Shown here in pieces: positions 1 through 11,356 of a DNA stretch of 64,000 bases; the stretch's first letter is position 1; each line of letters starts with the position of its first letter. The notes under the pieces are model-generated. The model saw nothing but the letters and a program-made list of their open reading frames with translations, was not told where the DNA came from and ran no database searches. Position numbers and translations under genes: made by a program. Origin of the DNA: Engraulis encrasicolus (taxonomy: Eukaryota; Chordata; Actinopteri; Clupeiformes; Engraulidae); assembly GCF_034702125.1 (NCBI RefSeq), contig NC_085876.1, forward strand, positions 21,178,822-21,242,821, written 5' to 3'.

Positions 1-29
1 ATAATAATAATAATAATAATAATAATATT
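1..29. repeat. (TAA)n microsatellite at window edge
   Basis: About nine TAA units with no interruption. The array runs off the left edge, so its full length is unknown. Confidence 0.95.
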
Positions 30-189
30 GCCAAAATAATGTTCTGACTTTTATCTAAATTATTTGGTGATATCTCTCACAACAGTGCAACAGCACATAG
101 GCCTAATGGCCAGAGTTTTTCCCTCAGCACGTAATGAAAGCTGATCCGTCTAATGACAGGTGGTGCTGACGGACAGCGCATGAGGGAAA

Positions 190-1370
190 GAAGTTGCAAA
201 CTTGATCGTGTTCGGTTTCGTCATGTAACATGGTGAGCGCTTTTGCCTTTAAGCGCGCTCCCCTGTACCTAATTGAAGGCCGTCAGCTGGGCTGTTGCGC
301 ACCAATTGTGTGGATTGGAGTCATTTTTAAAAACGCGTTGCGCATGCTACTGCGGGAGGGGAGGAAGACCTGGTTTGTTTGTTGGCCATTTCGCCTGGGA
401 CTCCGTGCATGCTGTCACTTCACGGAATATGCCAGTTGCGTGGGGCTGTCTGCTCGTCCCCAACACTGCGGTGTGGCCGCTCGTTGACTAGGGCTATCTG
501 TTGCACTGGCTTCCCTTACCATCTCCCGGTGTTATGGTGTGTGTCGCTGTCTGTGCGCCCTCTTCCCTCCGTGCCTGTGAATGAGATATTGGTGCCCGCT
601 GCCCATGGTAGCCGGGTGATCTCCTACTTGGGGCCGCCCTGGACAGGTTGCTGTTTTGTTTGCCAAGTGTTCCGAAACAATTGCGCGCCTGAGCGCGTGC
701 ACGAGTGAATTGACTGACTGAGTGTGACTGGTGGTCAGAGAGTGTGGCTGAGAGCGTGCACCTGTTTGAGTGATTTTCTGTATTTGATTTCCGTTTTGTT
801 AAGTTCACGAGAAAGTGAGAGTTCTCGGTCTGTTAATTTGTGTATTTTACTTTGTTTTGTTGGTTTGTTCAGGGTACTTCTCCCTGTCAGTTACGCCCTG
901 TGCCTTTACCAAACCCCCGTGTTATTTAACTGGATTGCAGTGCAACGTAGTGTAGGGTGCTTAGGTGCCTGTGTGAACTAAAATTTGCAGTGGGAATTGT
1001 ACAGTTTGCTGTGCTCTGAACTATTTTCTTTCTTTCTATTTAAATATGTTTGCAGTGCTTGTTTCATAGTAGTGGGGTTGAAGTCCAGTCCACGGGGAAT
1101 AGACTGATGGTCTAGCCTTAGAACTCCCATTTGATGTATATGTCTGTCCTCCACCAGTGTGTGTTTTTAGCAAATATCCTATTTAAAACTTTGTATTTTT
1201 ATATGGACTGATAATAAAAAGAGAATTAATTATTTTGCCATAACCCCTGTCTCTGTCGCTCCTTGACGAACCTGTGTTGCCTTTTACTAGAGGTTTACTC
1301 TGAGGGTGAAAGTCCCCAGTGGCGTAGTCGTACAATTACAGTTAGGAAAATCCACATCTAAAGTTCCACT
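190..1370 (+). other. Unclassified LTR- or promoter-like block
   Basis: Composition changes here to a GC-rich start (about 220-480) and then a T/G-rich stretch with short unrelated open frames. A polyadenylation-type AATAAA lies near 1213. It is followed by a CT-containing segment and then CCCCAGTGGCGTAG near 1314, which resembles a DNA-transposon end. One promoter-like segment plus a downstream poly(A) signal without coding capacity would fit a solo LTR. I could not find matching TG...CA ends with a target duplication. A first exon or CpG-rich promoter of a host transcript is the alternative. Confidence 0.25.
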
Positions 1371-1804
1371 CGGTTACAGTCAGTCCAACGGAAAACTTCT
1401 GGCTATAGAAAATGAATCTGTATTGCAACAAATGTAGTTAGGCCTAGGTCTATATAGGCTATCCAAGATATTTAATTTAGACAGAATCCTTTCAAGCCGT
1501 GCAGTATCAACGTGGTCATAGCCTACTGTCTGCACTTGCTCCGTTGCCTGCCTCATAGCAGAGAAGGAATGGCTTGCTGTTGTTGAGGATTTGCAACGTG
1601 GATTATCGAAACTGAAGACTTGATTTCTTCTATTGATACCTTTTTGTTTGGTATAATTACGGACAATGCAAATAGGCCTAACTGATTTTTGTGACGTTCG
1701 GACATTTTTGGAAGGAATATAATCGAATTAGTCCCGCCGCTTGGGTTATTGTTTTTCGCGTGCATGTGGATGAGCATAGGCTATTGAATTTGATTGCAGC
1801 CTAA

Positions 1805-3899
1805 CAGTGGCGGACTTAGCAATTTGGGGGCCTAAGGCGAATTTAGCTAGGGGGCCCATCGGCCCATTTCATATCACATTTTTTTTAACATAAAATCTCT
1901 ATTTCGATTTTTTTTTTAAATCACGATTTTCCATTAAAAAAAATATTACAAACAAAAAAACAACAGGCAATCTTGGGCTACAACCCTTTCTGGACAGATT
2001 TCAATGAATATTTGCAACTTTTCATGCAAAAATTGAACAAACTAAAATGTGAAATTTTCTGTAATCCCACTTCCACTTTGATATGAGAGCAGAGTGATTT
2101 TCCCCCCTCACTGAAGTGTTATTTCATATGTCCATGCTTGCTGTTACCTATTTGAAGTGACGTTGGTTTGGGATTTCATGGAGGATTTTAAAATGCTGCT
2201 GTGGGGAGTAGACAGTAGCGTAGGATAAGCGACAGGTGGACACTGTTTTCTGACAGAACAGCGGTTTGCAGGCATTTGGCGTTTTCAGGTGGATATTGTC
2301 TTCGTGGATGTTACAGACATCCCAACTTTCAAAAACTAATCAAGGAGATATTTAGGCTACTAAGTAAACCGAGAAGTGCGCTCTCTGTCAAACGGTCGCC
2401 TTGACCCAAGCCTACCTGAACAGACCCATTGAGAAGAGACACGCGTGCAGTCAGGTTAAACAGAAACAAAGCCTTCATGTTCCCCACTCGCGTGCCTGTG
2501 AAATAATCGAAGTAGCCAATTCCGCGGAGCTCAATGCGCGAGTTGCCATCTTGCCTGCACTTCTCATATGTTGGATGTTGGATTTCATGGGAGACTTTTA
2601 AATGTCGCTGTGGGAAGTAGACAGAGTAGGCGACAGGTGCACACTCTTTTCTGACAGAACAGCGGTTTGCATTTGGCGTTTTCAGGTGGATATTGTCTTC
2701 GTGGATGTTAGACATCCCAACTTTCAAAAACTAATCAAGGAGATGTTAACTGAATAAACCGAAAAGCGCGCGCTCTGTCAAACGGTCGCCCTTACCCAAG
2801 CCTGCCCGAACAGACCCATTGACAAGAGACGCGCGTGCAGTCAGGTTAAACAGAAACACAGTTCACGCTCCCCTCGCTCGCGTGCCCGTGGCATGTAATC
2901 GAAGTAGCAAATTCCGCGCTCAATGCTCGAGTTGCCATCTTGCCTGCACTTCTCATAGCCTATGTTGGATTTCATGGGAGACTTTTAAATGTCGCTGTGG
3001 GAAGTTGACAGAGTAGGCGACAGTTGCACACTCTTTTCTGACAGAACAGCGGTTTATAGGCGTTTTCACGTGGATATTGTCTTCGTGGACGTTATAGACA
3101 CCCTAAGTTCCAAAAACTAATCAAGGAGACATTTACTGCATAAACCAAAAGACGCGCTCTCTGTCAAGCGGTCGCCCGAACAAACCCTTTGAAGACGTGC
3201 GTGCACAAGATAAACAGAAACACAGCCTTCAGTCTCCCTGCGCTCGCGCGCCTGTGAAGTCTATTCGAAGTAGGCCTATCGAGTAACCTACTCCACGCTC
3301 AATGCACGAGTTGCTTTCTTGCCTGCTTTCCTTTCTTGCTCAACTTCTCATAGCATTGTCAAAAAAACAGGGGGTTGCCGGTGTTAGGGCTGTTGTTTTC
3401 TTCTATGGGTGTTGTTTCTTTTAAGTGGTGACGCTGCGTTTAGTCTAACAACACTGAACATAGCAAACGCTGTCTGCACGTCTTGTGCCTTCCTATTTTT
3501 TGTGCTCCGCTTGATGTTACTGACCATGAAGAGTTTGTTGAGTGTGGCGCTTGACAGTTATCCTCCTTATCGGAGTGAAGACGTGGTTGTGTGAATGTTT
3601 AGGAACTCGCCTGGCGCACATGGCACGCAAGGATGGAATAGTCCATTTTAACACGAAAGAGAGGGTGCACAGAATCGGTATTTTTTTCTAATGTATTGTG
3701 TTGTTCTTGTTTCCAATTTAGACATACAAAATTCATTATTTATGAAAATCACCATTAATCTGTGAATTACTGTCCAAAGGGGCCCAATTACCAGCTATAG
3801 GCCCATGTGAGGGGGGCAGAGGGGGCCCCTACAGCTGGAGCCTAATCTGGGGGCCCAAGGCGGTTGCCTAGCAACGCCTCAATGCTAGAACCGCGCCTG
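1805..3899. mobile_element. hAT-type non-autonomous element, 2.1 kb
   Basis: The element starts CAGTGGCGGACTTAGCAA and ends CTAGAACCGCGCCTG. The reverse complement of the right end (CAGGCGCGGTTCTAGCAT) resembles the left end, giving an imperfect terminal inverted repeat. Perfect 8-bp duplications CAGCCTAA flank it at 1797-1804 and 3900-3907, as hAT transposases produce. GGGGGCC-rich subterminal blocks sit just inside both ends. The core is a three-unit tandem array, annotated separately. No transposase frame is visible, so mobilisation must have been in trans. Confidence 0.85.
2171..3360. repeat. Three ~390-bp tandem units inside the hAT element
   Basis: Units begin at the repeated word GGATTTCATGG(G)AG near 2171, 2580 and 2967 (spacings about 409 and 387). 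Each runs through the same landmarks: TTCTGACAGAACAGCGG, GGATATTGTCTTCGTGGA, CTAATCAAGGAGA, CTGTCAA(A/G)CGGTCGCC and GAGTTGC. CpG content is higher than in the flanks. Divergence between units is modest and the third unit is the most changed. No frame is kept open across the units. Confidence 0.9.
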
Positions 3900-4456
3900 C
3901 AGCCTAATAGGCCTACTGAACAGTAGACTGAAATTAAAAATAGCATAGGGCATAAGCATATCTATGTAATTTTTAACAAGAGTGGCATTTTTCTCGGGTG
4001 CTATGACTTCTTGCTTTGCAAGAAGAAAGTCTCCTTTCTCCACGGGCAAAACGCACCATGGTCAGGCCCTGGCGCGCAAGGTCATGTAGGCAGACATGAA
4101 AGACTCACTACTCCACGGGCAAATATCGGGAAAAATTAAGCACCACCAGCATGGACAGCTCCCCACGAGTCACTTATAATGGTTGGTCTTTTCCTGGGAT
4201 TTGATTCATGTCGTTTGGGGGAAAATATTAAAATAGCCTTTGTAATGGTAAGAATATTTCCAAAGAGCCAAGATGGGTAACGTTTAGGTTAAATTTATAA
4301 CTAAATATATACTGGATGTTGTCAGGAGAGGTGTTTTGAAACATATATGTGAAATTCACCGTCTATAACAAAGCCAAACTGCAATATTTTTTATGAAAAT
4401 GTATCATTTTACAGCTACTTCTGAAATATTGGGCTCGTCGCTGGCAGAGCCTCTAT

Positions 4457-6174
4457 GACGTAGATAGAGGGAGTCCAACTAAAGTTCTGGCTCAGCTCTC
4501 GCTTGTGGATGTAGGCTTAGCTACCAACCATTTTGGTTGTTGTAGAGAGGCTGGGAAAAGTGGACAGTTATATTGTATTTGGGCTATTGAAAATGGTCTA
4601 TTACTGCGTTTGTGCATTGTGTATTAAAAAAGACGGATCAGCGGGTCTATCGATTTATCTAGAATATGAAACTGTTCTGGGTCTCCGTGCTGTCTGTGGC
4701 CATGCGTAATTTGTGATTATAAACAGGGGAGCGATATCTAGGCCTATCTCTCCTCTGCTTTCACATGAGAGCTGCATTTCATAGGCAAATCTAAAACAGT
4801 CTCAAAGTAAACCATTACATAGGCTACTTAGAAATAGCGACTACTTTAATATTTTTCCCAAAAACGGCATTTTGTGGAGTAACGACATGCCTGCCGCCTA
4901 CATGGACTTGCGCCCTCTGTCCATGGTGCTGAAACCGTGGCACTACTCTTATGTGAAGCACGTTACAGTTTCACGAGTGGATCGGCTTACAGGCTACAAA
5001 AAACCAAACTATACAATAGGCTATGAAAGATGGAAATGTGGATATGCTACGTAGGCCTGGAGAAAGAGGTTCACTGTCTCCAGAAGTTCAAAACCAGCGT
5101 GTCACGTAGTAGGTTATGCTTCGGAGGCATATCGTTTTTTTCCGACAAAAGCGAAGCGCCATAAAGTCACAGTCAAGTTTCTAAGCTATAGGCCAGCACA
5201 GCAGCGTTAATAAACTCCAAAAAAGTCATTTGACATAGGCCTGACAATATTACTGTGCAAACGAAGTGTGGGGGATTGGGGCAATAAAAACAGTCGGTGG
5301 TGGTAGTGCGCGATAGCTCTGCCTCTGTCATGTGGAGGGGGATTCTTTTGGCTAAACCTAGCCTACCCAACTCACGACTCTGGATGCAACCGAGAATCTC
5401 CACAATGAGGGAAACACATCGAAAATATACAAGTAAATATGCTATATGCACAAATAGAGTTTCAATCAGACATTCTATTAGGTTAACAGTGAGTGCGTAT
5501 ACATGCAGTTCAGTATCCCGAATATGATTGGGATATTATGTATCCCGAATTTGCGTTCGTGCATATAAACACTTCAGTATCCCGAATAAGCCCTTATTCG
5601 GGATACTGAGAAATCGGGATATGCTAGGTGGAGTTTTCCGAAAGAAGCCGGGATACTGACGCATGTATACACCTTATCCCGAATACAGGGGCTTCCCATG
5701 GAACGCTGTTGCTGGTATCCAGGCTACACGCATTTGAAGAGAATTCTATAACGGCCAAGAATGTAGGCTGGGATATAACGTTCTGTGCGCATATAAACAC
5801 CTTATCCCGAATATGATCATAACCGGGATATGCCTCATATTCGGGATACTGAACTGCATGTAAACGCACTCAATGTTATTTTGAAACCTAATGAAGTGCC
5901 ACATAATAACGGTCGGGCACACCCTCATGGCGCTGCTGCAGCGCATTGACATGGAGGAAATGTTCGCAAGCACCTACAAAAAAATATTATTGTTATTTTA
6001 AATAATAAAACGGTTCGGACAGTATCTAGTGGATACTGCCACTGTTTAAGGCCATTTAACTTGTTGAAATTTAGCCTATAGGTCTGGAAAGGTGTTACAA
6101 TATTAGAATCTGGCCTATTCTCTGCAGTGCTTAATATATCTGTAGAACGCGGCGACTCCCTCTAGATCTACGTC
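4457..6174. other. Inverted-repeat pair enclosing 1.7 kb
   Basis: GACGTAGATAGAGGGAGTC at 4457-4475 recurs inverted at 6154-6174, with a 2-bp length difference. These could be subterminal ends of a larger degenerate DNA transposon that later received the MITE at 5486-5876. No target duplication was found. The interior also has two CTCCACGGGCAAA words just outside (about 4038 and 4112). Otherwise nothing coding is seen between 3910 and 5480. Confidence 0.3.
5486..5876. mobile_element. MITE with long TIR and GGGATA subrepeats
   Basis: The left end (ACAGTGAGTGCGTATACATG...) and the inverted right end (ACATTGAGTGCGTTTACATG...) match over about 40 bp, through TTCAGTATCCCGAATATGA. TA dinucleotides lie at both borders (5484-5485 and 5877-5878), compatible with a TA target duplication. 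The interior repeats TATCCCGAAT or its complement ATTCGGGATA at least eight times in both orientations, each time next to CAT(G/A)TA(A/T)AC(A/G)C-type words. The copy can therefore fold into several alternative hairpins. No coding capacity. Confidence 0.75.
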
Positions 6175-6574
6175 GGATTTTAAATGTTTGTTTAAAAGAA
6201 GCCGCCATTATTTTTGCACCGAGGACCACAACTGCACAGGTTTCTCCTGCGCTTTCGAGATCCGCGCCACAGACCCACGCAAGTGTTCACCACCTCGTGA
6301 AGTGTTTAGACCTGGCCTATTTAATGTCGCTGTAAATTGGTGTAATGTAGCAGAAAGTGCGAGACATTCGCTGGACTCGTTGCACGCAACAAGTTGTGAA
6401 ATGATTTCTTAACGGTTTTAACCGCATCATTCGCGACTCTCGAGCAGTTTGAGAACTGAGAAGAATGAGAGAGAGAGAGAGAGGGCAGTGACTAGGCTTC
6501 CATGTCACTGAGACTAGTCTATGTGTGTGCAGTGCCTACTGAATCCAAGTGCAGAAAAAACATATCCATATAGA

Positions 6575-6815
6575 TTATTACATAATGCACCATGTTATTA
6601 CATTTCCATCAAAAAAAAAGTTGCGGCCGCATTCCGTAATAAATTTCGCATTTTGTAATAATTTATTACAAGATGAGAAAAAAGTTATTACGAAATGCGT
6701 TCAAGAAATCTATTACGAAATGCGTAAATTATTACATAATACGGCAATTGTCACCGCATTATGTAATAATTTATTACATTATTACATATTGCACCGTTAT
6801 TACATAATGCGGCGT
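6575..6815. mobile_element. Palindromic MITE built of TTATTACATAATGC words
   Basis: The words TTACATAATGC, TTACGAAATGCG and their complements GCATTATGTAATAA / CGCATTTTGTAATAA alternate in both orientations through the segment. This makes a self-complementary, AT-rich element with a central AAAAAAAAAGTTGCGGCCGC. The borders are approximate and no clear target duplication was found. A dinucleotide (GA)8 lies just upstream at 6468-6485. Confidence 0.55.
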
Positions 6816-7147
6816 TACATAGCCTAACTAGCCGTAGCTAACATTCTAAGCCAAACTGGTCTACACATACACACCAACACACTTTTATGGGTCTTTTCTT
6901 ACCTTGAAGTGAGGTTGATAGACACATTTTTCCATGCCAAGTTGTCAGTTGTGGTTTGATGGTCACATGGTGTTGAGTAAATCTATCCCCCATTGACAGA
7001 TTCACCATTTTTAGAGAAGTTTGTATTTTATGTTACATTTTAATAAAATAGGGTTATATGGTTCTGACATGAATGGGTTCTTCTGTACACAAGACATAAG
7101 CTGGTAAACAATAAAAAAACAACAACTAAAACAACCAAAAAAGTGAG

Positions 7148-7890
7148 TGCCCCAGCCTTAGGATTTGAACTCTCAACCTCAAGATAAAGACATGTTAGTG
7201 TGGTTGCATGCAGACAACTATCCCCTACGCCACTCCTCAACTGGTAAGAGTTGTGCAGGTTTTGTATTATTACAAAGTTAGACCTGTTTGTTAGAAAGTA
7301 TTGGACTTACTCATTATTAACAGTCAAATGTGTTTCACACATTCCACTTCAAATCCGGCCAACTGACATCATACTAAAACAATAATGTTTGAATGTGATT
7401 TTTTTAAAACCTACATTCCATGCTGGGAATTGAACTGGCAACCATCATGTTTCAAGGCCAACTGCTTAACTGTTAGTCCATGACTGCCCAAGCACAACAT
7501 GCTGACATCCATCTCATATGTCAGATATTAGTTCCAATTGACATGATTTAAAGAATTTGTAACTTTCACAGTTTCGCGAAAAATAAACAATAAATATCTA
7601 CTTGAGTGTTTTTTTTATTGATAATACAGGATTCAAACCTGCAATCCTCTGATCTTTTGGCCATTTCCCTATCCAGACTACAGCAGCTCAAACATTGTCT
7701 TGCTTCACCTTAAATGTGAAAAAAATTGCTAATTAAAGCTGGAGTCATGGGTCAGGTGGCCATCTGAACATTTTCATACCATGTTCCAGGAAGTATGGAA
7801 GTAGGTGATGTCTCCATGTCGGGGATTGAACTTGCAACCATTGAATTTGAAGACCAGCTGTTTAACCACTACTCCATGGTCACCTCAGCT
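7148..7890 (-). repeat. Cluster of four degenerate tRNA-like (SINE-head) modules
   Basis: Four ~70-95-bp modules occur in one orientation at about 7148-7240, 7418-7492, 7623-7690 and 7815-7890. Read on the minus strand, each has an A-box-like segment (for example GTCATGGACTAACAGTTAAG or GACCATGGAGTAGTGGTTAA) and a B-box-like segment (AGTTCAAATCC, AGTTCAATTCC, GGTTTGAATCC, AGTTCAATCCC) at tRNA-like spacing. The spacers after modules 2 and 4 share CTCATAT...CAGATA...GTTCCAATT, so part of the cluster is a duplication of about 400 bp. The modules look like heads of tRNA-derived SINEs and not functional tRNAs, because no acceptor stems or intact anticodon arms are evident. Confidence 0.6.
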
Positions 7891-8211
7891 GCTGTCATGA
7901 CATCTAACCACTCATATTCCAGATAGAGTTCCAATTTACAAACTCAAAGACATTGTGTTAGGATGTAAGTTGTACTTAAAAACAGTTAATTTATTGGTAC
8001 CTGAAAACTTGTTGAGAACACCTAAAATGTGTATGTCATCAGGACATTTTTGCAATACTGAGTACTACAGCGTAAACTTTTCTAGTCCATAGTACTGTTG
8101 GGGAATACAGTGTACCAGAGGGTGAAGAAACGGCAGGTGAGTGACAGAATAAGAGCCGGAGACAGACTAGACTTCCCACTGAAGGGGCCTAGCTAAACTA
8201 ACCACTGAAAT

Positions 8212-8254
8212 CCCCCCCCGTGCGTGTGTGTGTGTGTGTGTGGGGGGGGGGGGG
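8212..8254. repeat. Compound C8 / (TG)n / G13 tract
   Basis: A run of C, then about ten TG units, then a run of 13 G. The C-run and G-run bracket the TG array symmetrically. Confidence 0.9.
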
Positions 8255-8587
8255 TGTAGCCTGATAAACTAGCCTAAATGTGAGACTGGATGTGTAATTT
8301 AGGGGCAAAATGTGTAGAACCGCCACTGTTGACATGACATATTTAACGGCTGGCAGCAGACGGCACGAAGCTGTCCTGCCCCTTCACCCTCAGCACCAGT
8401 GTGTAAAGGGAGACTGGCAGGCCCTGTACAACTCGGTTACAGTGGTGTCTTCATTCCGTGCTAGAAGAAGTTCCTCCACTAACCCCCGTCTCCGTTCTTG
8501 TCTACTTACTGCCAGGTTTCTTTCATTCGTTCTTTGCAGTCTGTGTTGTGATGTTCTTTTTCTCTCGGTGTGTGTCTCACAAGCCTA

Positions 8588-8777
8588 AATCTCTCTCTCT
8601 ATTTCTTTCTGTCAGTACTCTCTCCTCCTCTCCAAATTCTCTGATTCTCACATCTCTTGGCTATCGCTTTACATCACCCTCTCTCTTTCTCTCACCTTCT
8701 CTCAAGGTCTCTCTTCCTTGTCATTTTGGCATTCTCTCTCTCTCTTCACTTTACTCTCTCTCTCTCTCTCTTCACTT

Positions 8778-8821
<44 letters not shown>

Positions 8822-8838
8822 CACTTCTCTCTCTTCAG
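8588..8838. repeat. Polypyrimidine / (CT)n tract
   Basis: About 250 bp of almost pure C/T on the plus strand, with a pure (CT)20 core near 8780-8818 and a short duplicated CTTCACTTTACTCTCTCTC block. Leu/Ser-rich open frames here are by-products of the repeat. Confidence 0.9.
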
Positions 8839-9639
8839 TTCCTCCTGCCTGGACCCCTGCCTGATCTCTACTTTTTCTGGCGGTAGCCTATGTGATTGGC
8901 AGCATTGCTTCTCATGTATATCCTTGGTGGCCACCGCGGGACCAGCAAAAGGGAGTCTTCTTACACAGTCACAGCAAGTGCAGGGAAGCACAGTCCTGTG
9001 TGAGGATTTGAGAATGTGGGCAGCAGGGGGGCTCTGTCTACTGTACAGTAACATTAATAAAAGATATAGTTTTGGAGGACTGCAGCATAGGCAAAGACAA
9101 GGAAGTCAAGGCAGCAACCACCCTTGGACAGACCCCAGTTATGGTCCCTTCTGTAAAAACAAACAAAAAACAAAGCCATGTCATCCATGTTTTTCTGTGT
9201 GCTAAAGTGAAATGAAAGAAATGAAGAAAATTTGGGGGTATTTTAATTGAAGGGATATTATTTTATTTGTTTTAGTACACTGTAAAATGCCATGTAGTCA
9301 AAGGAAGTATAATTATTTCAATATCATTATCATAATCATGAATGCGACTGATAATCTTATGGTTTTAAACTCTGGGTGTTATTTTGAATTCAGAGGTGTG
9401 AAAAATAGAGGTAGAAGTGGAGGTAAAATAAAAGAAAAAAGCCTATAAAACTATAATATCATGTATGAGTGCTATAGCCTACTTGAATTGTCGACTTACC
9501 TCTACTTATACACCTGACCCCAAATGTATTTTGGGAATATCTTCTCAGCCACATACCACAACTATTTACATAGAGTTTTGCTGATATTGCATTTACAACT
9601 TGAGTTATTAGAGCAAGGTTTCTAAAAACAAGTCAGACA

Positions 9640-9780
9640 GGTGGATAAAGATGCATCCGTCTATGCAGGGGCGCCCTGGGAGCTTCAGGCCAAAAACTCT
9701 GCAGCCTTGTGGACAGAGAAGGGAATTACAATTTCAAGAATGCGTTTCAGACGAACAGACCGACGGACAGACATGCACTC
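9640..9780. repeat. Dispersed repeat, copy 1 (GATGCATCCGTCTATGC family)
   Basis: Words AAGATGCATCCGTCTATGCA, CCTTGTGGACA, AGGGAATTACAATT and GCGTTTCAGACGAACAGACC recur in the same order near 26755-26925. This copy runs directly into a CT/CA microsatellite. It is probably a DNA-transposon fragment; the family was not identified. Confidence 0.6.
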
Positions 9781-9783
9781 CTA

Positions 9784-9786
<3 letters not shown>

Positions 9787-9823
<37 letters not shown>

Positions 9824-9842
9824 CACACACACACACACACAT
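9787..9842. repeat. (CT)n-(CA)n compound microsatellite
   Basis: About 17 CT units, a short TGTCTCT interruption, then about ten CA units. Confidence 0.95.
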
Positions 9843-10118
9843 ACGTACATACTGTGCACCCACATCACTTAACGAATGCACTTTGACAAGGAATCACATT
9901 ATGTGATTCACATATCTGGTTTTAAGAACACTTACACCCACAGAGATACATATGGCTCCTCACAGCTCTCTCCTTCCCTCATTCACCCTGATAAAATATT
10001 CAGACTTTATCGCTAACAAGAAACCTGAGTGAGAAGAAGCATATTTACTGTCAAGTCTGTTGCACTTTATAGATGTCCACCACAGGATGGGGACTCACTC
10101 TCATATGTGTATGGGGAC

Positions 10119-10135
10119 TCACACACACACACACA

Positions 10136-10215
<80 letters not shown>

Positions 10216-10232
10216 CGCACACAGGCACACAA
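10119..10232. repeat. (CA)n-(CACG)n-(CA)n compound microsatellite
   Basis: A tetranucleotide GCAC block of about twelve units (around 10137-10182) sits between two CA tracts. Alternating purine-pyrimidine DNA of this kind is prone to Z-form. Confidence 0.95.
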
Positions 10233-10394
10233 CCTCTTCAGACAGAAAACAAACACAAGGACACCCATCGCGATTGCTGCTGTTGACTGTTCTCAGAGCA
10301 GTTGCTCCACAGTATGACAGAAGAGCGATGAAGACTTTTGTTCACAGCACTGAAGGAGTATTTGAGAGCTATGAGATACTGTATGAGAGATGAG

Positions 10395-10550
10395 CAGGGA
10401 CGTCGAAAATGGGGGGACAAAGGGGTCAGTTGCCCCGGGCCCTGCGAAATAGGGGGCCAATAATTGGGTGCTCATTATATTGAATGTATTGGGTGGGGGG
10501 CCTTTCAGATGACTTTTTCCTGGGCCCAGCCAAAGCTGTCAGCGGCCCTG
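10395..10550. mobile_element. hAT-type MITE (GGGCCC-rich), 156 bp
   Basis: Ends are CAGGGACGTCG and CAGCGGCCCTG. Flanks GAGATGAG (10387-10394) and GATATGAG (10551-10558) match at 7 of 8 positions, as an aged 8-bp duplication would. The interior shares GGGCCCAG, GATGACTTT and AAAGCTGTCAGC with the inverted copy at 36637-36790. Confidence 0.75.
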
Positions 10551-10580
10551 GATATGAGTAAACTTCACATCCATTGCTTT

Positions 10581-10583
<3 letters not shown>

Positions 10584-10623
<40 letters not shown>
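10584..10623. repeat. (GA)n microsatellite
   Basis: About 20 uninterrupted GA units. Confidence 0.95.
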
Positions 10624-10627
<4 letters not shown>

Positions 10628-11063
10628 AGATCAGACAAGAGGAAGGAGCAGCATGACAACTTTGATAAGTGTTTTCAAAAATAGACAGCTCTACCATGCA
10701 GGCCTGCAATGAAGGAAAATAAGAATGCTGTATACAGAAGAGGAAAGTACTGAGATGTCTCTAGCGAGAACTCAATTCAGTTCATCCTTTTACGATTGCC
10801 CCTTTTAATAACTATAAATGAATGAGACATAACCCCATGAAAATGTGCTAAGCTCTTGAGAGCAGAGGTCAAGGGACTTTGGCTTAACACAGTGGCTGTG
10901 CTGTAGCTCACAGTCTGATGCCCATAAAAACCTTACAACAAAGTAGATCATGAAAAAGCACGTCAATAAATCAGTTTAGAACCACATGAAGGCATATGAA
11001 TATCTCTCTTCAAGTCTTGTCAGGCAATATGACAAACCGGATTCCAAAAATGTTTGGGCAGTA

Positions 11064-11120
11064 AGTGGCCGCACCAACCTTGATGTCGTATAATTCCTGA
11101 ATGACTTATGCGACGACATA
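11064..11120 (-). mobile_element. Fragment of the TTAA-flanked element seen at 29361-30250
   Basis: GGCCGCACCAACCTTGATGT followed by CGTATAATTCCTGAATGACT matches, in inverted orientation, the right subterminal part of the element ending at 30250. Neither terminal CCCTATCCAGACCGGG is present, so this is a truncated relic. Confidence 0.6.
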
Positions 11121-11193
11121 TTTAATAACAAACTTTATAGTTGAAATGTTTATTTATTTAGAAATAGTGATTCATTAATTAATAGTGAAGTGG

Positions 11194-11356
11194 TAGCCTC
11201 TTACTGCAGATGGGATCGCCGGCGGGCCTATTCACTATTTGCTGAAAATGCTCAACTCATAAGAACATTGCTATGACTATGAAGAGAGATTAAGACATAG
11301 TCATTAACATTTTGGTGACAGAAAAGCTATAACATAGGCTCTTCACTAAGGGGTTA
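11194..11356 (-). mobile_element. TA-flanked 'ACCCCTTA' MITE, copy 1
   Basis: Ends TAGCCTCTTA and TAAGGGGTTA form an imperfect inverted repeat bordered by TA. The interior GGGCCTATTCACTATTTGCT and GAAAATGCTC match the inverted copy at 14608-14774 closely. Terminal motifs match the copies at 19161-19333 and 35535-35713. It is short, non-coding and Tc1/mariner-like in target preference; the superfamily is inferred from the TA borders. Confidence 0.7.

Noticed and set aside
230..981. Four overlapping plus-strand frames as a first exon or small gene
   Set aside because: Three different frames, no recognisable protein and unusual composition; more likely LTR or promoter DNA.
190..1370. Endogenous retrovirus
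   Set aside because: No gag, pol or env-like frame, primer-binding site or paired LTR was found; only a promoter-like block with a poly(A) signal.
2329..2727. 132-residue minus-strand frame in the hAT element as a transposase fragment
   Set aside because: It lies within the tandem array, is not kept open in the other units and shows no hAT dimerisation or zinc-finger residues.
5173..5973. Overlapping short frames on both strands near the GGGATA MITE
   Set aside because: They span the inverted-repeat element and mirror each other across strands; no homology.
7148..7890. Functional tRNA genes on the minus strand
   Set aside because: A- and B-box-like words are present but acceptor stems and anticodon arms do not pair; SINE heads or pseudogenes fit better.
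8458..9205. Open frames rich in Leu-Ser across CT tracts (also at 22.5, 23.5, 24.8, 38.5, 43.2, 59.0 and 62.4 kb)
   Set aside because: They exist because (CT)n/(GA)n lacks stop codons in several frames. Flanking residues show no domain, and both strands are open.
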